Shown: piece after piece, positions 35,040-44,307 of the stretch
How the letters are laid out: the number at the start of each line of letters is the position of its first letter
How positions within the stretch are numbered: the first letter of the stretch is position 1
Position numbers and translations under genes: made by a program
Assembly: GCF_001040705.1 (NCBI RefSeq)
Contig: NZ_CVQP01000005.1
Location: 537,477-601,476, forward strand
DNA from: Rhodococcus sp. RD6.2
GTDB taxonomy: Bacteria > Actinomycetota > Actinomycetes > Mycobacteriales > Mycobacteriaceae
Length of the DNA: 64,000 bases
Reading direction: 5' to 3'
The notes under the pieces: generated by a model
What the model saw: the letters and a program-made list of their open reading frames with translations, nothing else
Told to the model about the DNA's origin: nothing
Databases searched by the model: none

Positions 35040-35792
35040 TCAGTTCGCGGCCCGGCGGCCGAGGTGGTGGGCGAAGAACTGCGCCGATCCGTCGCGCTCG
35101 CACTCGGGCACCTGGTCGTACCTGCCCGAATGGGCATGCAACGTCTTGTCCGTCGAGGCGAAGGCGTCGAACAACGCGACACCGGAGGTGCGATCGAATT
35201 GCTCGTCGTCCCATGGAATCCGGTACTGGACCGGGACGGTGACCTTCCGCGCGGCCTCGATCAATGCGTCGTCGACGAAGACCCAACCGAAGCTCACGGC
35301 GGCGATCCGAGGTTCGACCGCCGCCAGCGTCATCCCCGTCACGACACCCAGTGACACGCCGCCGTAGCCGACCGGCGCGTCGGCACCGATCTCGGGCAGC
35401 GCCAGGAGTGCGTCCAGAGTCGCCCGCCACTCCGGTACGGCCCGCTCCGCCACCGCCACGTTGTAGTCGACGACGACGGGAGCGATCGGCTCGCCCGCCG
35501 CCCGGGCCCGGTGGATCGCGTCGATCCACCGCTGGTCCTCGGCGTTTCGCGGTCTGCCACCGTGACCGGGCGCATCGACGGCGGCAACGGTGAATCCGTG
35601 TTCGGTCACGCTGTGGAGTGCGCTGGCGACGAGACCCGGCGCCTTCTTGTGCATGCCACCGGAGTGCCCCAGGAGCAGCAGGGGAGCGCCGGCCGAACCG
35701 GATTCCGGCGACCAGAGAACACCCGGGACGTCGCCGCGGGTGAATGTGCGCTCGATGACACCGTTCGACGATGTCTCAGAAGTGAAGTGCAT
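35040..35792 (-). CDS. Alpha/beta hydrolase (dienelactone hydrolase-like fold)
   Basis: This 250-residue protein has PLLLLGHSGGMHKKAPGLVA near the N-terminus, the nucleophile elbow GVSLG (in GYGGVSLGVVTGMTL) and the DAPGHGGRPR turn. The histidine near HSGRYDQVPE or HHLGRR could complete the triad. No signal peptide is present. The start MHFTSETSS has a GAAAGG site seven bases upstream; the longer frame to 35882 has none. The catalytic type is clear but not the substrate. Confidence 0.82.
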   Translation of the reverse strand: MHFTSETSSNGVIERTFTRGDVPGVLWSPESGSAGAPLLLLGHSGGMHKKAPGLVASALHSVTEHGFTVAAVDAPGHGGRPRNAEDQRWIDAIHRARAAGEPIAPVVVDYNVAVAERAVPEWRATLDALLALPEIGADAPVGYGGVSLGVVTGMTLAAVEPRIAAVSFGWVFVDDALIEAARKVTVPVQYRIPWDDEQFDRTSGVALFDAFASTDKTLHAHSGRYDQVPECERDGSAQFFAHHLGRRAAN

Positions 35793-35897
35793 GGTGTTGC
35801 CTTTCGGGATTGCCGAGTTTCGGGCGCTCCCGGCACCACCTACATCGGTTGCCGATCCGTGAACACGAGTGAGAGCACCCACCTGGTTACTGCGTAC

Positions 35898-36368
35898 ATG
35901 GGTCTCACCTCCTCGCGCGATGTCACGGTCACGCGCACGCTATCAACGCGTGGTGACGCCGGTCCATCGAATTTCTCTCCGCGCCACGACGACACCGACG
36001 CCGTAGGGTCGACACATGATCGCGGTCGCGCGTCGTCGACGTCCCAGCCACCGCCGCCGCGGTTCGTCCACGAGGCGCTGATCGACCCGGACCGCGATCC
36101 GTCGCGCCCGTGGCTGCACCTGCTGGCGAACCAACAGCGGCCGATCGTCCTCGAATTCGAGGCCCCACATCTGGTGGTGTGGAGTTCCCTGTGGCCGTGG
36201 CGTCCGGACGCGCAGATCCGATTCGACCTGACCGGTGTCGGGGGAACCACCCTCGAATGGACGCTCTACGTCGACGAACCGGCACCCGATAGGGAGACCA
36301 TCGTCCGCATGCGCAAGCGGATCAACAGGTTGATCAATGCGAACCTGCGCTTCACGTTCGGGCAGTGA
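35898..36368 (+). CDS. Conserved small protein, START/SRPBCC-like; start uncertain
   Basis: The conserved part is RFVHEALIDPDRDPSRPWLHL, then PHLVVWSSLWPWRPDAQIRF and RKRINRLINANLRFTFGQ at the C-terminus. This pattern occurs in a widespread actinobacterial family of about 120 residues. The only in-frame start upstream is the ATG at 35898, giving 156 residues with an odd Ser/Thr-rich head and no ribosome site. An ATG at 36016 is in another frame. The head may therefore be non-coding and the true start unusual, or a frameshift may be present. Function unknown; it may bind a hydrophobic ligand. Confidence 0.6.
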   Translation: MGLTSSRDVTVTRTLSTRGDAGPSNFSPRHDDTDAVGSTHDRGRASSTSQPPPPRFVHEALIDPDRDPSRPWLHLLANQQRPIVLEFEAPHLVVWSSLWPWRPDAQIRFDLTGVGGTTLEWTLYVDEPAPDRETIVRMRKRINRLINANLRFTFGQ

Positions 36369-36407
36369 CGCGGGGCAGGCAACAGCGTGGATCAGACAAA
36401 AGGGGTG

Positions 36408-36536
36408 ATGAACGACGTGGACGCCGAGAACCAGCTGCGAGACACACTCCGCGCGATTCCCGTTCTGACGGGTGTCGCGCCGGAGTTCGACCACACGGAC
36501 GTACCGGACGACCCACGTGCCGTGCTGCGGCCGTGA
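36408..36536 (+). pseudogene. Probable remnant: N-terminus of a pyridoxamine-phosphate oxidase-like gene
   Basis: A 42-codon frame reads MNDVDAENQLRDTLRAIPVL then TGVAPEFDHTDVPDDP before a TGA. The pattern (RDTLRAIPVLTG, then a Pro-Glu-Phe-Asp turn, then a DDP-type helix start) resembles the first 40 residues of the actinobacterial PNPOx-like oxidases, which normally run on for about 170 more residues. AAAAGGGG precedes the ATG; GTG at 36387 is also in frame. The rest is missing before the YchJ gene ends on the other strand. It is most simply a decayed copy, but a short real peptide cannot be ruled out. Confidence 0.35.
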
Positions 36537-36543
36537 CGGCTCG

Positions 36544-36933
36544 TCAGCCGAGCGCGTCGACGTACAGCCAGCGCCCATGCTCGCGTACGAACCGGCTGTG
36601 CTCGTGCAGTGAGTCGCGGTCTCGGCCGTACCGGTAGTGGGCGACGAACTCGACGGTGCCCGCGGACTCGAGGAGGCTGCCGCCGGACCGCGACAGGATG
36701 TCGAGTCGCATCCACCGCTGGTCGGGGTCGAGGTCCAGGGTCTTCGGGCGGGTGCTCGGATGCCAGGTGCGCAGCAGGTAGTCGGCGTCGCCGACCGCGA
36801 ACGCCGCATACCGCGACCGCATCAGTGCTTCCGCGGTCGGGGCCTCGGCTGCACCAGAATGGAAGCGGCCGCAGCAGTGGCCGTAGGTTTCGCCGGACAG
36901 GCACGGACACCGCACGTCCTCGGGAGCGGTCAT
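36544..36933 (-). CDS. YchJ-like (UPF0225) SEC-C zinc-motif protein
   Basis: This 129-residue protein has an N-terminal SEC-C-type cluster, CPCLSGETYGHCCGRFH, that can bind zinc, then a short NTF2-like domain (LMRSRYAAFAVGDADYLLRT; TVEFVAHYRYGRD; LHEHSRFVREHGRWLYVDA). It starts at the ATG overlapping the tldE stop (ATGA). YchJ proteins have no settled function. Coupled expression with tldD/tldE is noteworthy but unexplained. Confidence 0.9.
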   Translation of the reverse strand: MTAPEDVRCPCLSGETYGHCCGRFHSGAAEAPTAEALMRSRYAAFAVGDADYLLRTWHPSTRPKTLDLDPDQRWMRLDILSRSGGSLLESAGTVEFVAHYRYGRDRDSLHEHSRFVREHGRWLYVDALG

Positions 36934-38318
36934 TGCGCCGCGCTCACCGACGACATGTGGAAGTCCGGGATCCGCAGCGGCGGCATCGCTGTACGCGTGA
37001 ACCAGTCCTTCCACTCCCGCGGCAACGTCGGCTCGGTGGCGCCCGCCTCGGTGACCCGGCGCAGCAGGTCCAGCGGTGACTCGTTGAAGCGGAAGTTGTT
37101 GACGGCGGCGGTGACCCGGCCGTCCTCGACGAGGTACACGCCGTCGCGGGTCAGGCCCGTCAGCAGCAGCGTCGCCGGATCGACCTCGCGGATGTACCAG
37201 AGGGTCGTCAACAGGAGTCCGCGTTCGGTGCGCGCGACCATCTCGTCGAGGCTGGTGTCGCCACCCCCGGTGAGCAGCAGGTTCTCGCCGGGAACCGCGA
37301 CGGGGACGTCGAATTCGCGTGCCGCGTGCCGCGGGTAGGCGAGCGCGTTGATCGTGCCGTCGCGGATCCAGTCGACCCGATCGGCGGCGAGGCCGTTGTC
37401 GAAGACCGACAGCGACTCGCTCGACGCGGCGGTCGCCACGAACGGCGCGTACTCGAGGCCGGGGGAACGCGGATCGGAGAACAGGGTCAGCGGCAGGTCG
37501 GTGAGCCTCTCGCCGACGCGGGTGCCCCCGGCACGCGACAGGGCGGTGTGCCCTTCTTGCGCGCCGCGACCCTCCATCGTCCACATCAGGTAGATCATCA
37601 GGTCGGCGACCGCGGACGGTGGCAACAGCGTCTCGTAGCGTCCGGCGGGCAGCGCGACGGTGCGGCTCGCCCAGTCGAGGCGGGTACTCAACTGGGACAG
37701 CAGGTTCGGGACGTCGATGTCGGCGAAGTCGAGGGTGCCCGCACCGACCCAGGCGCTCGCGTCGCCGCGCTTGCCGTTGATCTCCACCGAGCCGGTCGGC
37801 TGAGTGAACCGGCGCCGCAGACCCGTGGTCGTGCCGAGCCAGGTGCTGTGCATCTGGTGGTGCGCGAACCCGTACAGCCGGTCGGTGCCGGCGAATCCGT
37901 CGGCCAACCCGCCGGTGATGCCGCCGAACACCTCGACGCCGGTCTCGGCGGGCCCGTCGGACCAGCCGGCGTCCGGGCCCGAGCCGGGTTCGATCAGCGG
38001 CATCGCGTCGTCGGCGGGCCGGGCGGTGCGGGCGGCGTCCTCGGCGGCGCGCACGACACCGGCGATCGCATCGGGGTCGACACTCGACGACGTCACCGAC
38101 CCGACCCGGGCCTGGTCGCCGTCGCGGACGACCGCGACCACCGTCCAGCTGCGGGAGCGCGAATCCCCGTTCGTCGTCATCGAATTGCCCGCCCACCGCA
38201 GCGATGTCTCCGCTGCATCGGTGACGATGACCATCGCCTCGTCGACCGTCACCAGCGCCAACGCCTGTTCGACGACGTCCTGTGCGGAGATCGCCGCGGA
38301 GCCCCCGCTCATCGTCAC
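36930..38318 (-). CDS. tldE: Metalloprotease-complex subunit TldE (PmbA-like)
   Basis: This protein of about 462 residues is the non-catalytic partner of TldD. Marks are LRWAGNSMTTNGDSRSRSW, then PAGRYETLLPPSAVADLMIY, GLEYAPFVATAASSESLSVF and a C-terminal NLLLTGGGDTSLDEMVART with VNNFRFNESPL. It lacks the TldD metal-binding histidines, as expected. The chosen GTG (38318) overlaps the tldD stop (GTGA) and has GAGG seven bases upstream; ATG 38312 is an alternative. TldD/E cleave unfolded peptides and, in some hosts, help mature ribosomal peptides. No such precursor was seen here. Confidence 0.9.
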   Translation of the reverse strand: MTMSGGSAAISAQDVVEQALALVTVDEAMVIVTDAAETSLRWAGNSMTTNGDSRSRSWTVVAVVRDGDQARVGSVTSSSVDPDAIAGVVRAAEDAARTARPADDAMPLIEPGSGPDAGWSDGPAETGVEVFGGITGGLADGFAGTDRLYGFAHHQMHSTWLGTTTGLRRRFTQPTGSVEINGKRGDASAWVGAGTLDFADIDVPNLLSQLSTRLDWASRTVALPAGRYETLLPPSAVADLMIYLMWTMEGRGAQEGHTALSRAGGTRVGERLTDLPLTLFSDPRSPGLEYAPFVATAASSESLSVFDNGLAADRVDWIRDGTINALAYPRHAAREFDVPVAVPGENLLLTGGGDTSLDEMVARTERGLLLTTLWYIREVDPATLLLTGLTRDGVYLVEDGRVTAAVNNFRFNESPLDLLRRVTEAGATEPTLPREWKDWFTRTAMPPLRIPDFHMSSVSAAQ

Positions 38319-39823
38319 TGTCCCCCCTCGTTTCGGGTGTTGAGAACATTGACGCCCCGGAACAGCGCCGACGGGCAGCCGTGGCTGACCGCGGCGACCT
38401 GACCGGGTTGCGCCTTCCCGCAGTTGAACGCGCCGCCGAGCCGCCACGTCGACGGGCCGCCGACCGCCTCCATCGACCCCCAGAAGTCGGTGGTCGTCGC
38501 CTGGTAGGCGACGTCGCGGACCTGGCCGTCGAGCTTGCCGTCGCGAATCCGGTAGAACCGCTGCCCGGTGAACTGGAAGTTGTAGCGCTGCATGTCGATC
38601 GACCAGCTCTTGTCACCGACGACGTAGATGCCGTCCTCGACCCGCGCGATCAGCTCCGCTGTGCTCGTGTCCCGGTCGGGGTCGGGTTGCAGGGACACGT
38701 TCGCCATGCGCTGGATCGGGACGTGATGCGGGGAGTCCGCGTAGGAGCAGCCGTTGGAGCGGTCCAGTCCGAGCCTGGGCGCGAACACCCGATCCAGCTG
38801 GTAGCCGACGAGGACACCGTCACGAACCAGGTCCCAGCGCTGCCCGGACACGCCGTCGTCGTCGAACCCGACGCTCGCCAGGCCGTGCACCTCGGTGCGG
38901 TCGGCGGTGACGTGCATGATCGGGGTCCCGTACTGCAGGGTGCCGAGCTGGTCGGGGGTCGCGAACGAGGTTCCCGCATAGGCGGCCTCGTAGCCGATCG
39001 CGCGGTCGTACTCGGTGGCGTGGCCGATGGATTCGTGGATCGTGAGCCACAGGTTCGTCGGATCGATCACCAGGTCGGTCGGGCCGGCGACCACGGACGG
39101 CGCCTTCGCCTTCTCGGCCAGCCACTCGGGAATGCGTGCCAGTTCGGCGTCCCAGTCGTCACCGCTCAGGTACTCCCAACCGCGACCAGCCGGCGGGACC
39201 AGTGTCCGCATCGTCTCGAAGCTGCCCGCGGCGGCGTCGACGGCGGTGGCCTCCAGTTCGGGGTGCAGTCGCACCCGCTGCTGCGTGATCCGCGACCCGG
39301 CGAGGTCGGCGTAGAACGTCTGCTCCTTGACCTGCAGCACGCTCGCGGTGACGTGATCGACGCCGTCCGCGGCGGACAGTCGGCCCGAGTACTCGGCGAG
39401 CAGCCCCACCTTGTCGGCCGTCGGGACGGTGAACGGGTCCACCTCGTACGCCGACACCCACACCGCGTCCTTGTGAACGGGTTCGGCGGCGAGCTCGACC
39501 GGGTCCCGGTTCAGTGAGCGCAGGGCGCGTGCGACCTCCACCGCCCGGGCCGCGGTCCGCGCCGCGGACTCCGCGGTCAGCTCGGCGTGCGACGCGAAAC
39601 CCCAGGTGCCGTCCACGATCACGCGGACCGCCAACCCCAGCTCGTCGCCGTCGACGACCGACTGGACCTTGCCGTCCCGCAACCGGATCGACTGGGTGCG
39701 CAGCCGGTGCACCCGCAGGTCCGCATGGCTCGCGCCCGCGGCACGGGCGGCGGACAGCGCCGCGTCGGCGAGCTGCCTCAGGGGCAGTGCCAGGAAGTCC
39801 GGATCGACGTCGTGTGTTCCCAC
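38315..39823 (-). CDS. tldD: Metalloprotease TldD
   Basis: This 502-residue protease has the HExxxH metal site as TIHESIGHATE, with a third ligand expected in the C-terminal GGAFNCGKAQPG region (a cysteine here). Other family blocks are VRVIVDGTWGFASHAELTAE, DDDGVSGQRWDLVRDGVLVG and MANVSLQPD. The start is GTG (VGTHDVDPDF). It forms a stop-start coupled operon with tldE and the YchJ-like gene. Probably forms a TldD-TldE dimer that threads unfolded peptides into its chamber. Confidence 0.93.
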   Translation of the reverse strand: MGTHDVDPDFLALPLRQLADAALSAARAAGASHADLRVHRLRTQSIRLRDGKVQSVVDGDELGLAVRVIVDGTWGFASHAELTAESAARTAARAVEVARALRSLNRDPVELAAEPVHKDAVWVSAYEVDPFTVPTADKVGLLAEYSGRLSAADGVDHVTASVLQVKEQTFYADLAGSRITQQRVRLHPELEATAVDAAAGSFETMRTLVPPAGRGWEYLSGDDWDAELARIPEWLAEKAKAPSVVAGPTDLVIDPTNLWLTIHESIGHATEYDRAIGYEAAYAGTSFATPDQLGTLQYGTPIMHVTADRTEVHGLASVGFDDDGVSGQRWDLVRDGVLVGYQLDRVFAPRLGLDRSNGCSYADSPHHVPIQRMANVSLQPDPDRDTSTAELIARVEDGIYVVGDKSWSIDMQRYNFQFTGQRFYRIRDGKLDGQVRDVAYQATTTDFWGSMEAVGGPSTWRLGGAFNCGKAQPGQVAAVSHGCPSALFRGVNVLNTRNEGGQ

Positions 39824-39843
39824 CCGGTCAACCTAACGAACTC

Positions 39844-40611
39844 TCATCCGAACTGCTGCCAGCCCAGTCGGATCACCATCACCACGACCACGACGAGCAG
39901 CACGATCCGGATGAACCCGGCCCCTTTCGCGAGCGCCATCCTGGCCCCGACGACCGAACCGACGACGTTGCACACGGCCATCGCCAGCCCCAGTGACCAC
40001 CACACGTTTCCGGTGGCCGCGAAGAACACCAGCGCGCCGACGTTGGAGCCGAGGTTGATCACCTTCGCCATCGCGGCGCTGCGGACGAACTCGGTGCCCA
40101 GCATCACCGCGAACGTGATGATGAGGAAGGTGCCGGTGCCGGGGCCGAAGAGACCGTCGTAGAAGCCGAGTGCACCGCCCGCGACGAGGACGGTGGTGAC
40201 CACCTTCAGCCGCGACGGCCGGTGGGTGGCGAGCGTCGTGCCGATGGTGGGCCGCATCGTCACGAACACGGCGACCGCGATCAGCAGCACCATGATGATC
40301 GGGATGAACAGGTCCTTGTCGATCAACGACACCACGGCCGCACCCGCCGCCGAGCACACCGCGGCGAGGACCGCCGCGGGAACCATCAGCCGCCATTCGA
40401 GGCGCACCTTGCGGGAGAACGTCACGACCGCGGCCGCGGTGCCGTTGACGGCCGTCAACTTGTTGGTGGCCAACGCTTCCTGCGGCGTCATCTGCGGCAT
40501 CGTCAGCAGGATCACGGGGAGCAGGATCAATCCGCCGCCGCCGACGACGGCGTCCACCCAACCCGCCGCGAGCGCGGCGGTCATCAGGACACCCCAGTCG
40601 GCCCAACTCAT
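39844..40611 (-). CDS. TauE/SafE-family membrane permease
   Basis: This 255-residue protein has about eight membrane segments. The two halves show the family repeat: AAGWVDAVVGGGGLILLPVI with ATNKLTAVNGTAAAVVTF in the first and GFYDGLFGPGTGTFLIITF with AAMAKVINLGSNVGALVFF in the second. TauE/SafE proteins export sulfite, sulfoacetate or related anions, or import simple sulfur compounds. The start at ATG 40611 (MSWADWGVLM) is preferred; the TTG at 40623 also reads in frame. It lies between prrB and tldD on the same strand with no overlap. Confidence 0.88.
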   Translation of the reverse strand: MSWADWGVLMTAALAAGWVDAVVGGGGLILLPVILLTMPQMTPQEALATNKLTAVNGTAAAVVTFSRKVRLEWRLMVPAAVLAAVCSAAGAAVVSLIDKDLFIPIIMVLLIAVAVFVTMRPTIGTTLATHRPSRLKVVTTVLVAGGALGFYDGLFGPGTGTFLIITFAVMLGTEFVRSAAMAKVINLGSNVGALVFFAATGNVWWSLGLAMAVCNVVGSVVGARMALAKGAGFIRIVLLVVVVVMVIRLGWQQFG

Positions 40612-40669
40612 CGGCCAACCCAATCACAGACCGGTGGTGGCGCCGCGACGGACGCGCTCGGTCGAGCCG

Positions 40670-42001
40670 TCAGGACGGAGCCCGGGGCAGCCTCAGCACC
40701 AGCCGAACACCACCGAGCGGACTGTCCTCGAACCAGGCGACGCCCCCGTGCAGCTGAGCCTGCTGACGGATCAACGCCAACCCCAGGCCCGATCCGCCCG
40801 GCGCGGCGACGGCGCCGCGACGGAATCGTTCGAACAGCACCTCACGCTCACCCGCCGGCACCCCCGTGCCGTCGTCGGTCACCGCGACGTACACCGCGTC
40901 GCGACCGTCCCGGGCACCGATCTCGACCACGTGCGCCCCGCCGTGCCGGACCGCGTTCGTCACGGCGTTGTCGACCGCCAGCCGCAGCCCGGCGGGTAGG
41001 CCGACCACCGTCAGCGTCGGCGGAACGTCCAGGCGGATGTCGACCCCGGGGTGGGTTCGGGTCGCGTCCTGCGCGGCTCGGTCCAACAACTCGGCCAGAT
41101 CGACCGGCACGAAGTCGGCGTCCGACGTCAGGTCCCCGGCCGCGAGCCGTTCCAGCGCGCCGAGGGTGGCCTCGGCCCGCCGCTGCGTGCGCAACGTGTC
41201 GGCCAGGACCTCCCGGCGCGTGGACTCGGGCAGGTCCATCGTCGCCGCGACCTCGAGGTTGGTGCGCATGGCGGTCATCGGGGTCCGCAACTCGTGGGCG
41301 GAGGCGGCCGCGAAGTCCCGGGCCGTCTCCAGCGCCGACCTCGTGCGGGCGCGCTCGTCGGCGTTGGCCTCGAGCAGCTGCCGGAGCGCTCCGGCCAACT
41401 CCTCGGCCTCCCGCGCTCCCGACCCCTGCGGCGGCGGAGCCCCCGGATCGACGCCGAGCCGGCGGGTCTGTTCCGCGAGCCTGCGCAGCGGCGCGATCGC
41501 GACCCCCGCGAACAGCCACCCCAGCGCGGCCGCCACGAGGATCGCCCCGAGACCGATGACCACCGTCCATCGGTGCAGCCCGGTGATCGTCGAGCGGGCC
41601 GGGGCGGTCGGCGCGCCGACCGACAGCGTCGCGCCGAGCGCGTTGATCACCTCGACCGTCCGCACCCGATAGTGCGTCCCGTCCACCGTCGCGTCACTCC
41701 AGCCCTCCGGCGACTGCGGCAGTGTCGCGGCGGTCGTCGACACCACCAGTCCGCCCGCGCGGAGGGTGCCCGCGTAGTCAGGTGGCAGTGGCAGCGGTCC
41801 CTGCAGGACCCGCAGGCTGGTCAGGTTCGCCGCCGTCACCTGGGTGACCGAATCGAGTTTGGCGTCGAGCTGCGCGGTGACCTGGCGTTCGATGCCGATC
41901 CAGGCGACTCCACCGAGCACCAGCACGACCAGTGCGGTCCCGAGCGCCGCCGCTGCGGTCACCCGTAGGCGCAGCGATACCGGTCCCCGGTGCGCGGTCA
42001 T
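40670..42001 (-). CDS. prrB: Sensor histidine kinase PrrB-like
   Basis: This 443-residue kinase has two membrane segments (about 13-33 and 145-170) around an extracytoplasmic sensor of about 110 residues, then a HAMP domain, the H-box [21 protein letters not shown]-box [15 protein letters not shown] and G-boxes ([29 protein letters not shown]). It is close to M. tuberculosis PrrB along the whole length, including the YRVRTVEV sensor motif and the [13 protein letters not shown] end. Its ATG overlaps the prrA stop (ATGA). The signal is unknown; PrrAB is linked to early intracellular adaptation and nitrogen limitation in mycobacteria. Confidence 0.9.
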   Translation of the reverse strand: MTAHRGPVSLRLRVTAAAALGTALVVLVLGGVAWIGIERQVTAQLDAKLDSVTQVTAANLTSLRVLQGPLPLPPDYAGTLRAGGLVVSTTAATLPQSPEGWSDATVDGTHYRVRTVEVINALGATLSVGAPTAPARSTITGLHRWTVVIGLGAILVAAALGWLFAGVAIAPLRRLAEQTRRLGVDPGAPPPQGSGAREAEELAGALRQLLEANADERARTRSALETARDFAAASAHELRTPMTAMRTNLEVAATMDLPESTRREVLADTLRTQRRAEATLGALERLAAGDLTSDADFVPVDLAELLDRAAQDATRTHPGVDIRLDVPPTLTVVGLPAGLRLAVDNAVTNAVRHGGAHVVEIGARDGRDAVYVAVTDDGTGVPAGEREVLFERFRRGAVAAPGGSGLGLALIRQQAQLHGGVAWFEDSPLGGVRLVLRLPRAPS

Positions 42002-42693
42002 CGGTCTCGAAGGACGAACCCGACCCCGCGCACGGTGTGCAGTACCCGGGGCGCGCCGCCGGACTCCAGTTTGCGCCGCAGGTAGCTGACGAAGACGTCC
42101 ACGACGTTCGTCTCGGTTTCGAAGTCGTATCCCCAGACCTTCTCGAGCAGGGTCTCGCGGCCGAGCACGACCCCACGGTTCTCGGCCAACACCGCGAGCA
42201 GGTCGAACTCCCGCTTGGTCAGATGCACCGCCGTGCCGTCGACGTCGACGCGGCGGCCGAGCAGGTCGACGACGACCGGTCCGACGTTCACCGTCCCACC
42301 GGCGTGTCCGCCGACCGGATCCGGCCGACGCCGCAGGAGAGCGCGAATCCGCGCGACCAGTTCACTGAACTCGTACGGCTTCACCATGTAGTCGTCCGCG
42401 CCTGCCTCGAGGCCCGCGATCCGGTCGTCGACCGCGCTTCGTGCGCTGAGCACACACACCGGGACGTCGTTGTTCGTCGCCCGTAACGCGGTGACCACAC
42501 CCACCCCGTCGAGCACGGGCAGATTGAGGTCGAGCACGATCAGGTCCGGGTCGTGCTCGGCGACGGCACGCAGCGCAGCGGCCCCGTCCGCTGCGGTGAA
42601 GGCCGCGAACTGCGAGAGTTCCAGGCCACGCTGCAGCGCCATCAGGACGTCCGCGTCGTCCTCGACGATCAGCACCTTGTGGACAGCAACCAC
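41998..42693 (-). CDS. prrA: Response regulator PrrA-like (OmpR/PhoB family)
   Basis: This 231-residue regulator has a receiver domain (about 5-120) with EDD near the N-terminus, phospho-acceptor D in [13 protein letters not shown], the switch threonine/serine in [11 protein letters not shown] and lysine in DDYMVKPY. The C-terminal winged helix (about 135-230) contains [20 protein letters not shown] and ends [11 protein letters not shown], which is very close to mycobacterial PrrA. Start GTG. Upstream by 36 bp and on the same strand is a small gene of unknown function. Confidence 0.92.
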   Translation of the reverse strand: MVAVHKVLIVEDDADVLMALQRGLELSQFAAFTAADGAAALRAVAEHDPDLIVLDLNLPVLDGVGVVTALRATNNDVPVCVLSARSAVDDRIAGLEAGADDYMVKPYEFSELVARIRALLRRRPDPVGGHAGGTVNVGPVVVDLLGRRVDVDGTAVHLTKREFDLLAVLAENRGVVLGRETLLEKVWGYDFETETNVVDVFVSYLRRKLESGGAPRVLHTVRGVGFVLRDR

Positions 42694-42729
42694 CCCCTCA
42701 TCTTGCAGGGCCGCGCCGCTACCCGCCGG

Positions 42730-43029
42730 TTATGCGGCCTCGGCCGCCGGCGGCGGGTTCAGCAGGGACTCCACCGCGTCCGCCCACTCCCGGAAGCCGT
42801 CCGTCCACACCTGCGCCGGCTCGGTGGCGAACACGAGGACGTCGATCGCGTCGTCGGGCGTCGCACCCGGCAGCACGGACGCCATCCATCCGCGACCGGG
42901 CTCGGTGACGAGCACCTCGCGACAGTTCCGCCCGTCCGCGACGATCGCGGCCAGCCCGCGGCTGCGAAGTTCGGCGGTCGTCGCGGTGATGCAGCGCCGC
43001 TCCCGGCTCGCCTTCCGAATGCTCGACAT
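42730..43029 (-). CDS. Hypothetical protein upstream of prrAB
   Basis: This 99-residue protein starts at an ATG with a GGGAGG site. Visible features are a basic head (SSIRKASRERRCITATTAEL), a middle segment with DGRNCREVLVTEPGRGWMAS, and an alanine/proline tail (LLNPPPAAEAA). It has two cysteines and no membrane segment. I do not recognise the family. Its good ribosome site and place as first gene before prrA-prrB suggest it is real and co-transcribed. Confidence 0.65.
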   Translation of the reverse strand: MSSIRKASRERRCITATTAELRSRGLAAIVADGRNCREVLVTEPGRGWMASVLPGATPDDAIDVLVFATEPAQVWTDGFREWADAVESLLNPPPAAEAA

Positions 43030-43167
43030 GACGCCTCCCGGTCTCTCGAAACACCGCGCTCTCCAGGGAGATTCGCTTCCCGAAAAGCCTGTGTGACCAG
43101 GCTAGGGATGGAAGGTGGGGGTTCTATTGGGGGCGAGTGAGAACTCTGTGAGAGTCGGCGCGGCGCA

Positions 43168-44307
43168 TCAGAGCCCAAGGGCGGTGACCGCGTTGCCGTG
43201 CAGTCCCGCGTGTTGCCGGGAGTACAGCGCGATCATCCGCTGATCGGTGTGCCCGCTCTGCGTCATGATCTGCTCCGCGCTCGCGGCGTTACGGACCGCC
43301 TGGGTGACGAACCCGGCGCGCAGACTGTGCCCGCCGAGCATCGCCACGAACTCGTCCGCGTACCCGGCCTGGCGGGCGCGGCGCTGGACCATCGATGCAA
43401 TCGCCTGCCCCGACAGCGCCGCCTCGCCCAGGCTGCCGGTGCGGTGCACGCTGCGGAACAGGGGTCGCGGCGCACCGACGGTGGTCGCGGTCAGTCCGCG
43501 GCAGCGGTGCTCGGTGTGAGGGTCGTCCTCGTCGAGCAGTGCGGCGACCGCCTGGCGTCCGCCCGCGTCCCACGCGTCGACGACCTCCCGCCACCTGCGG
43601 TACGCGCACACCGGGCAGGTCACCGGCGACGACCCGTAGGGGAGAGTGACGGTGCGGCCGGCGGCGGCCTGGTCGGTCTTCGAGCGCCGGATCGTCACGT
43701 ACAGGCCGTCGGCGCGGTGCGGCCGGACGTCGGAGACGAGCAGCCCGGACAGTTCGGAGCGGCGCATCGCGCCGGTCAGCCCCGTCAACAGCAGGGCGGA
43801 GTCGCGACGCTCCGCGGCCCGCTCCGGCCAGCGGTCCGCGCCGGCCCGCATCGTCTCGACGATGATGCGGACGTCGTCGGTGAGCAGCGGTTCGCGCCGC
43901 GCGGGCGGGGTCGTGCGGGTGCGGGCGATGCCGCGCAGGATCTCCCGGACCGCGGACGCCTGGCCGGGTTTCGGATGCCCGGCGAGGGAGTGGATCGTGT
44001 TGATCGACGCCACCCACCGCGTCATCGTCGACGGCGCGTACGCGGGCCTGCCGTCGGGCCGCACCTCGGCCGACTTCTCCGTCAGGAACCAGCCGACGAG
44101 TTCCGGTGTCGCGGGGAGCGGCGGCTCACCGACCCGGTCGCACCAGCGTCCGAAGATCGTCCAGTCACTGATCTGCGCGGCCCGGGTGTTCTCGGAGACC
44201 GCCGCCCGCCGCAGTCGGTGCATCGCGTCGGCGACGTCGTCGGGGATCACGGTCACCCGTTCCGGCAGTGGACCCGACCGGATCGCCGGCTCGCTCGACT
44301 CGCTCAT
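43168..44307 (-). CDS. Tyrosine site-specific recombinase/integrase
   Basis: This 379-residue protein has the full set of catalytic residues of the tyrosine recombinase family: arginine I in LTGAMRRSELSGLLV, lysine in RRSKTDQ, HxxR as GHSLRAGF, a second histidine in QSGHTDQRMI and the tyrosine in ALYSR. An N-terminal SAM-like core-binding domain (about 30-140: AVSENTRAAQISDWTIFGRW) precedes. A CxxC (CPVCAYRRW) in the catalytic domain is uncommon. Start ATG 44307 (MSESSEP). It stands with no excisionase or phage gene. Divergent from the coiled-coil gene across an AT-rich region. Not XerC/D by context: length, extra motif and position differ. Confidence 0.9.
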   Translation of the reverse strand: MSESSEPAIRSGPLPERVTVIPDDVADAMHRLRRAAVSENTRAAQISDWTIFGRWCDRVGEPPLPATPELVGWFLTEKSAEVRPDGRPAYAPSTMTRWVASINTIHSLAGHPKPGQASAVREILRGIARTRTTPPARREPLLTDDVRIIVETMRAGADRWPERAAERRDSALLLTGLTGAMRRSELSGLLVSDVRPHRADGLYVTIRRSKTDQAAAGRTVTLPYGSSPVTCPVCAYRRWREVVDAWDAGGRQAVAALLDEDDPHTEHRCRGLTATTVGAPRPLFRSVHRTGSLGEAALSGQAIASMVQRRARQAGYADEFVAMLGGHSLRAGFVTQAVRNAASAEQIMTQSGHTDQRMIALYSRQHAGLHGNAVTALGL

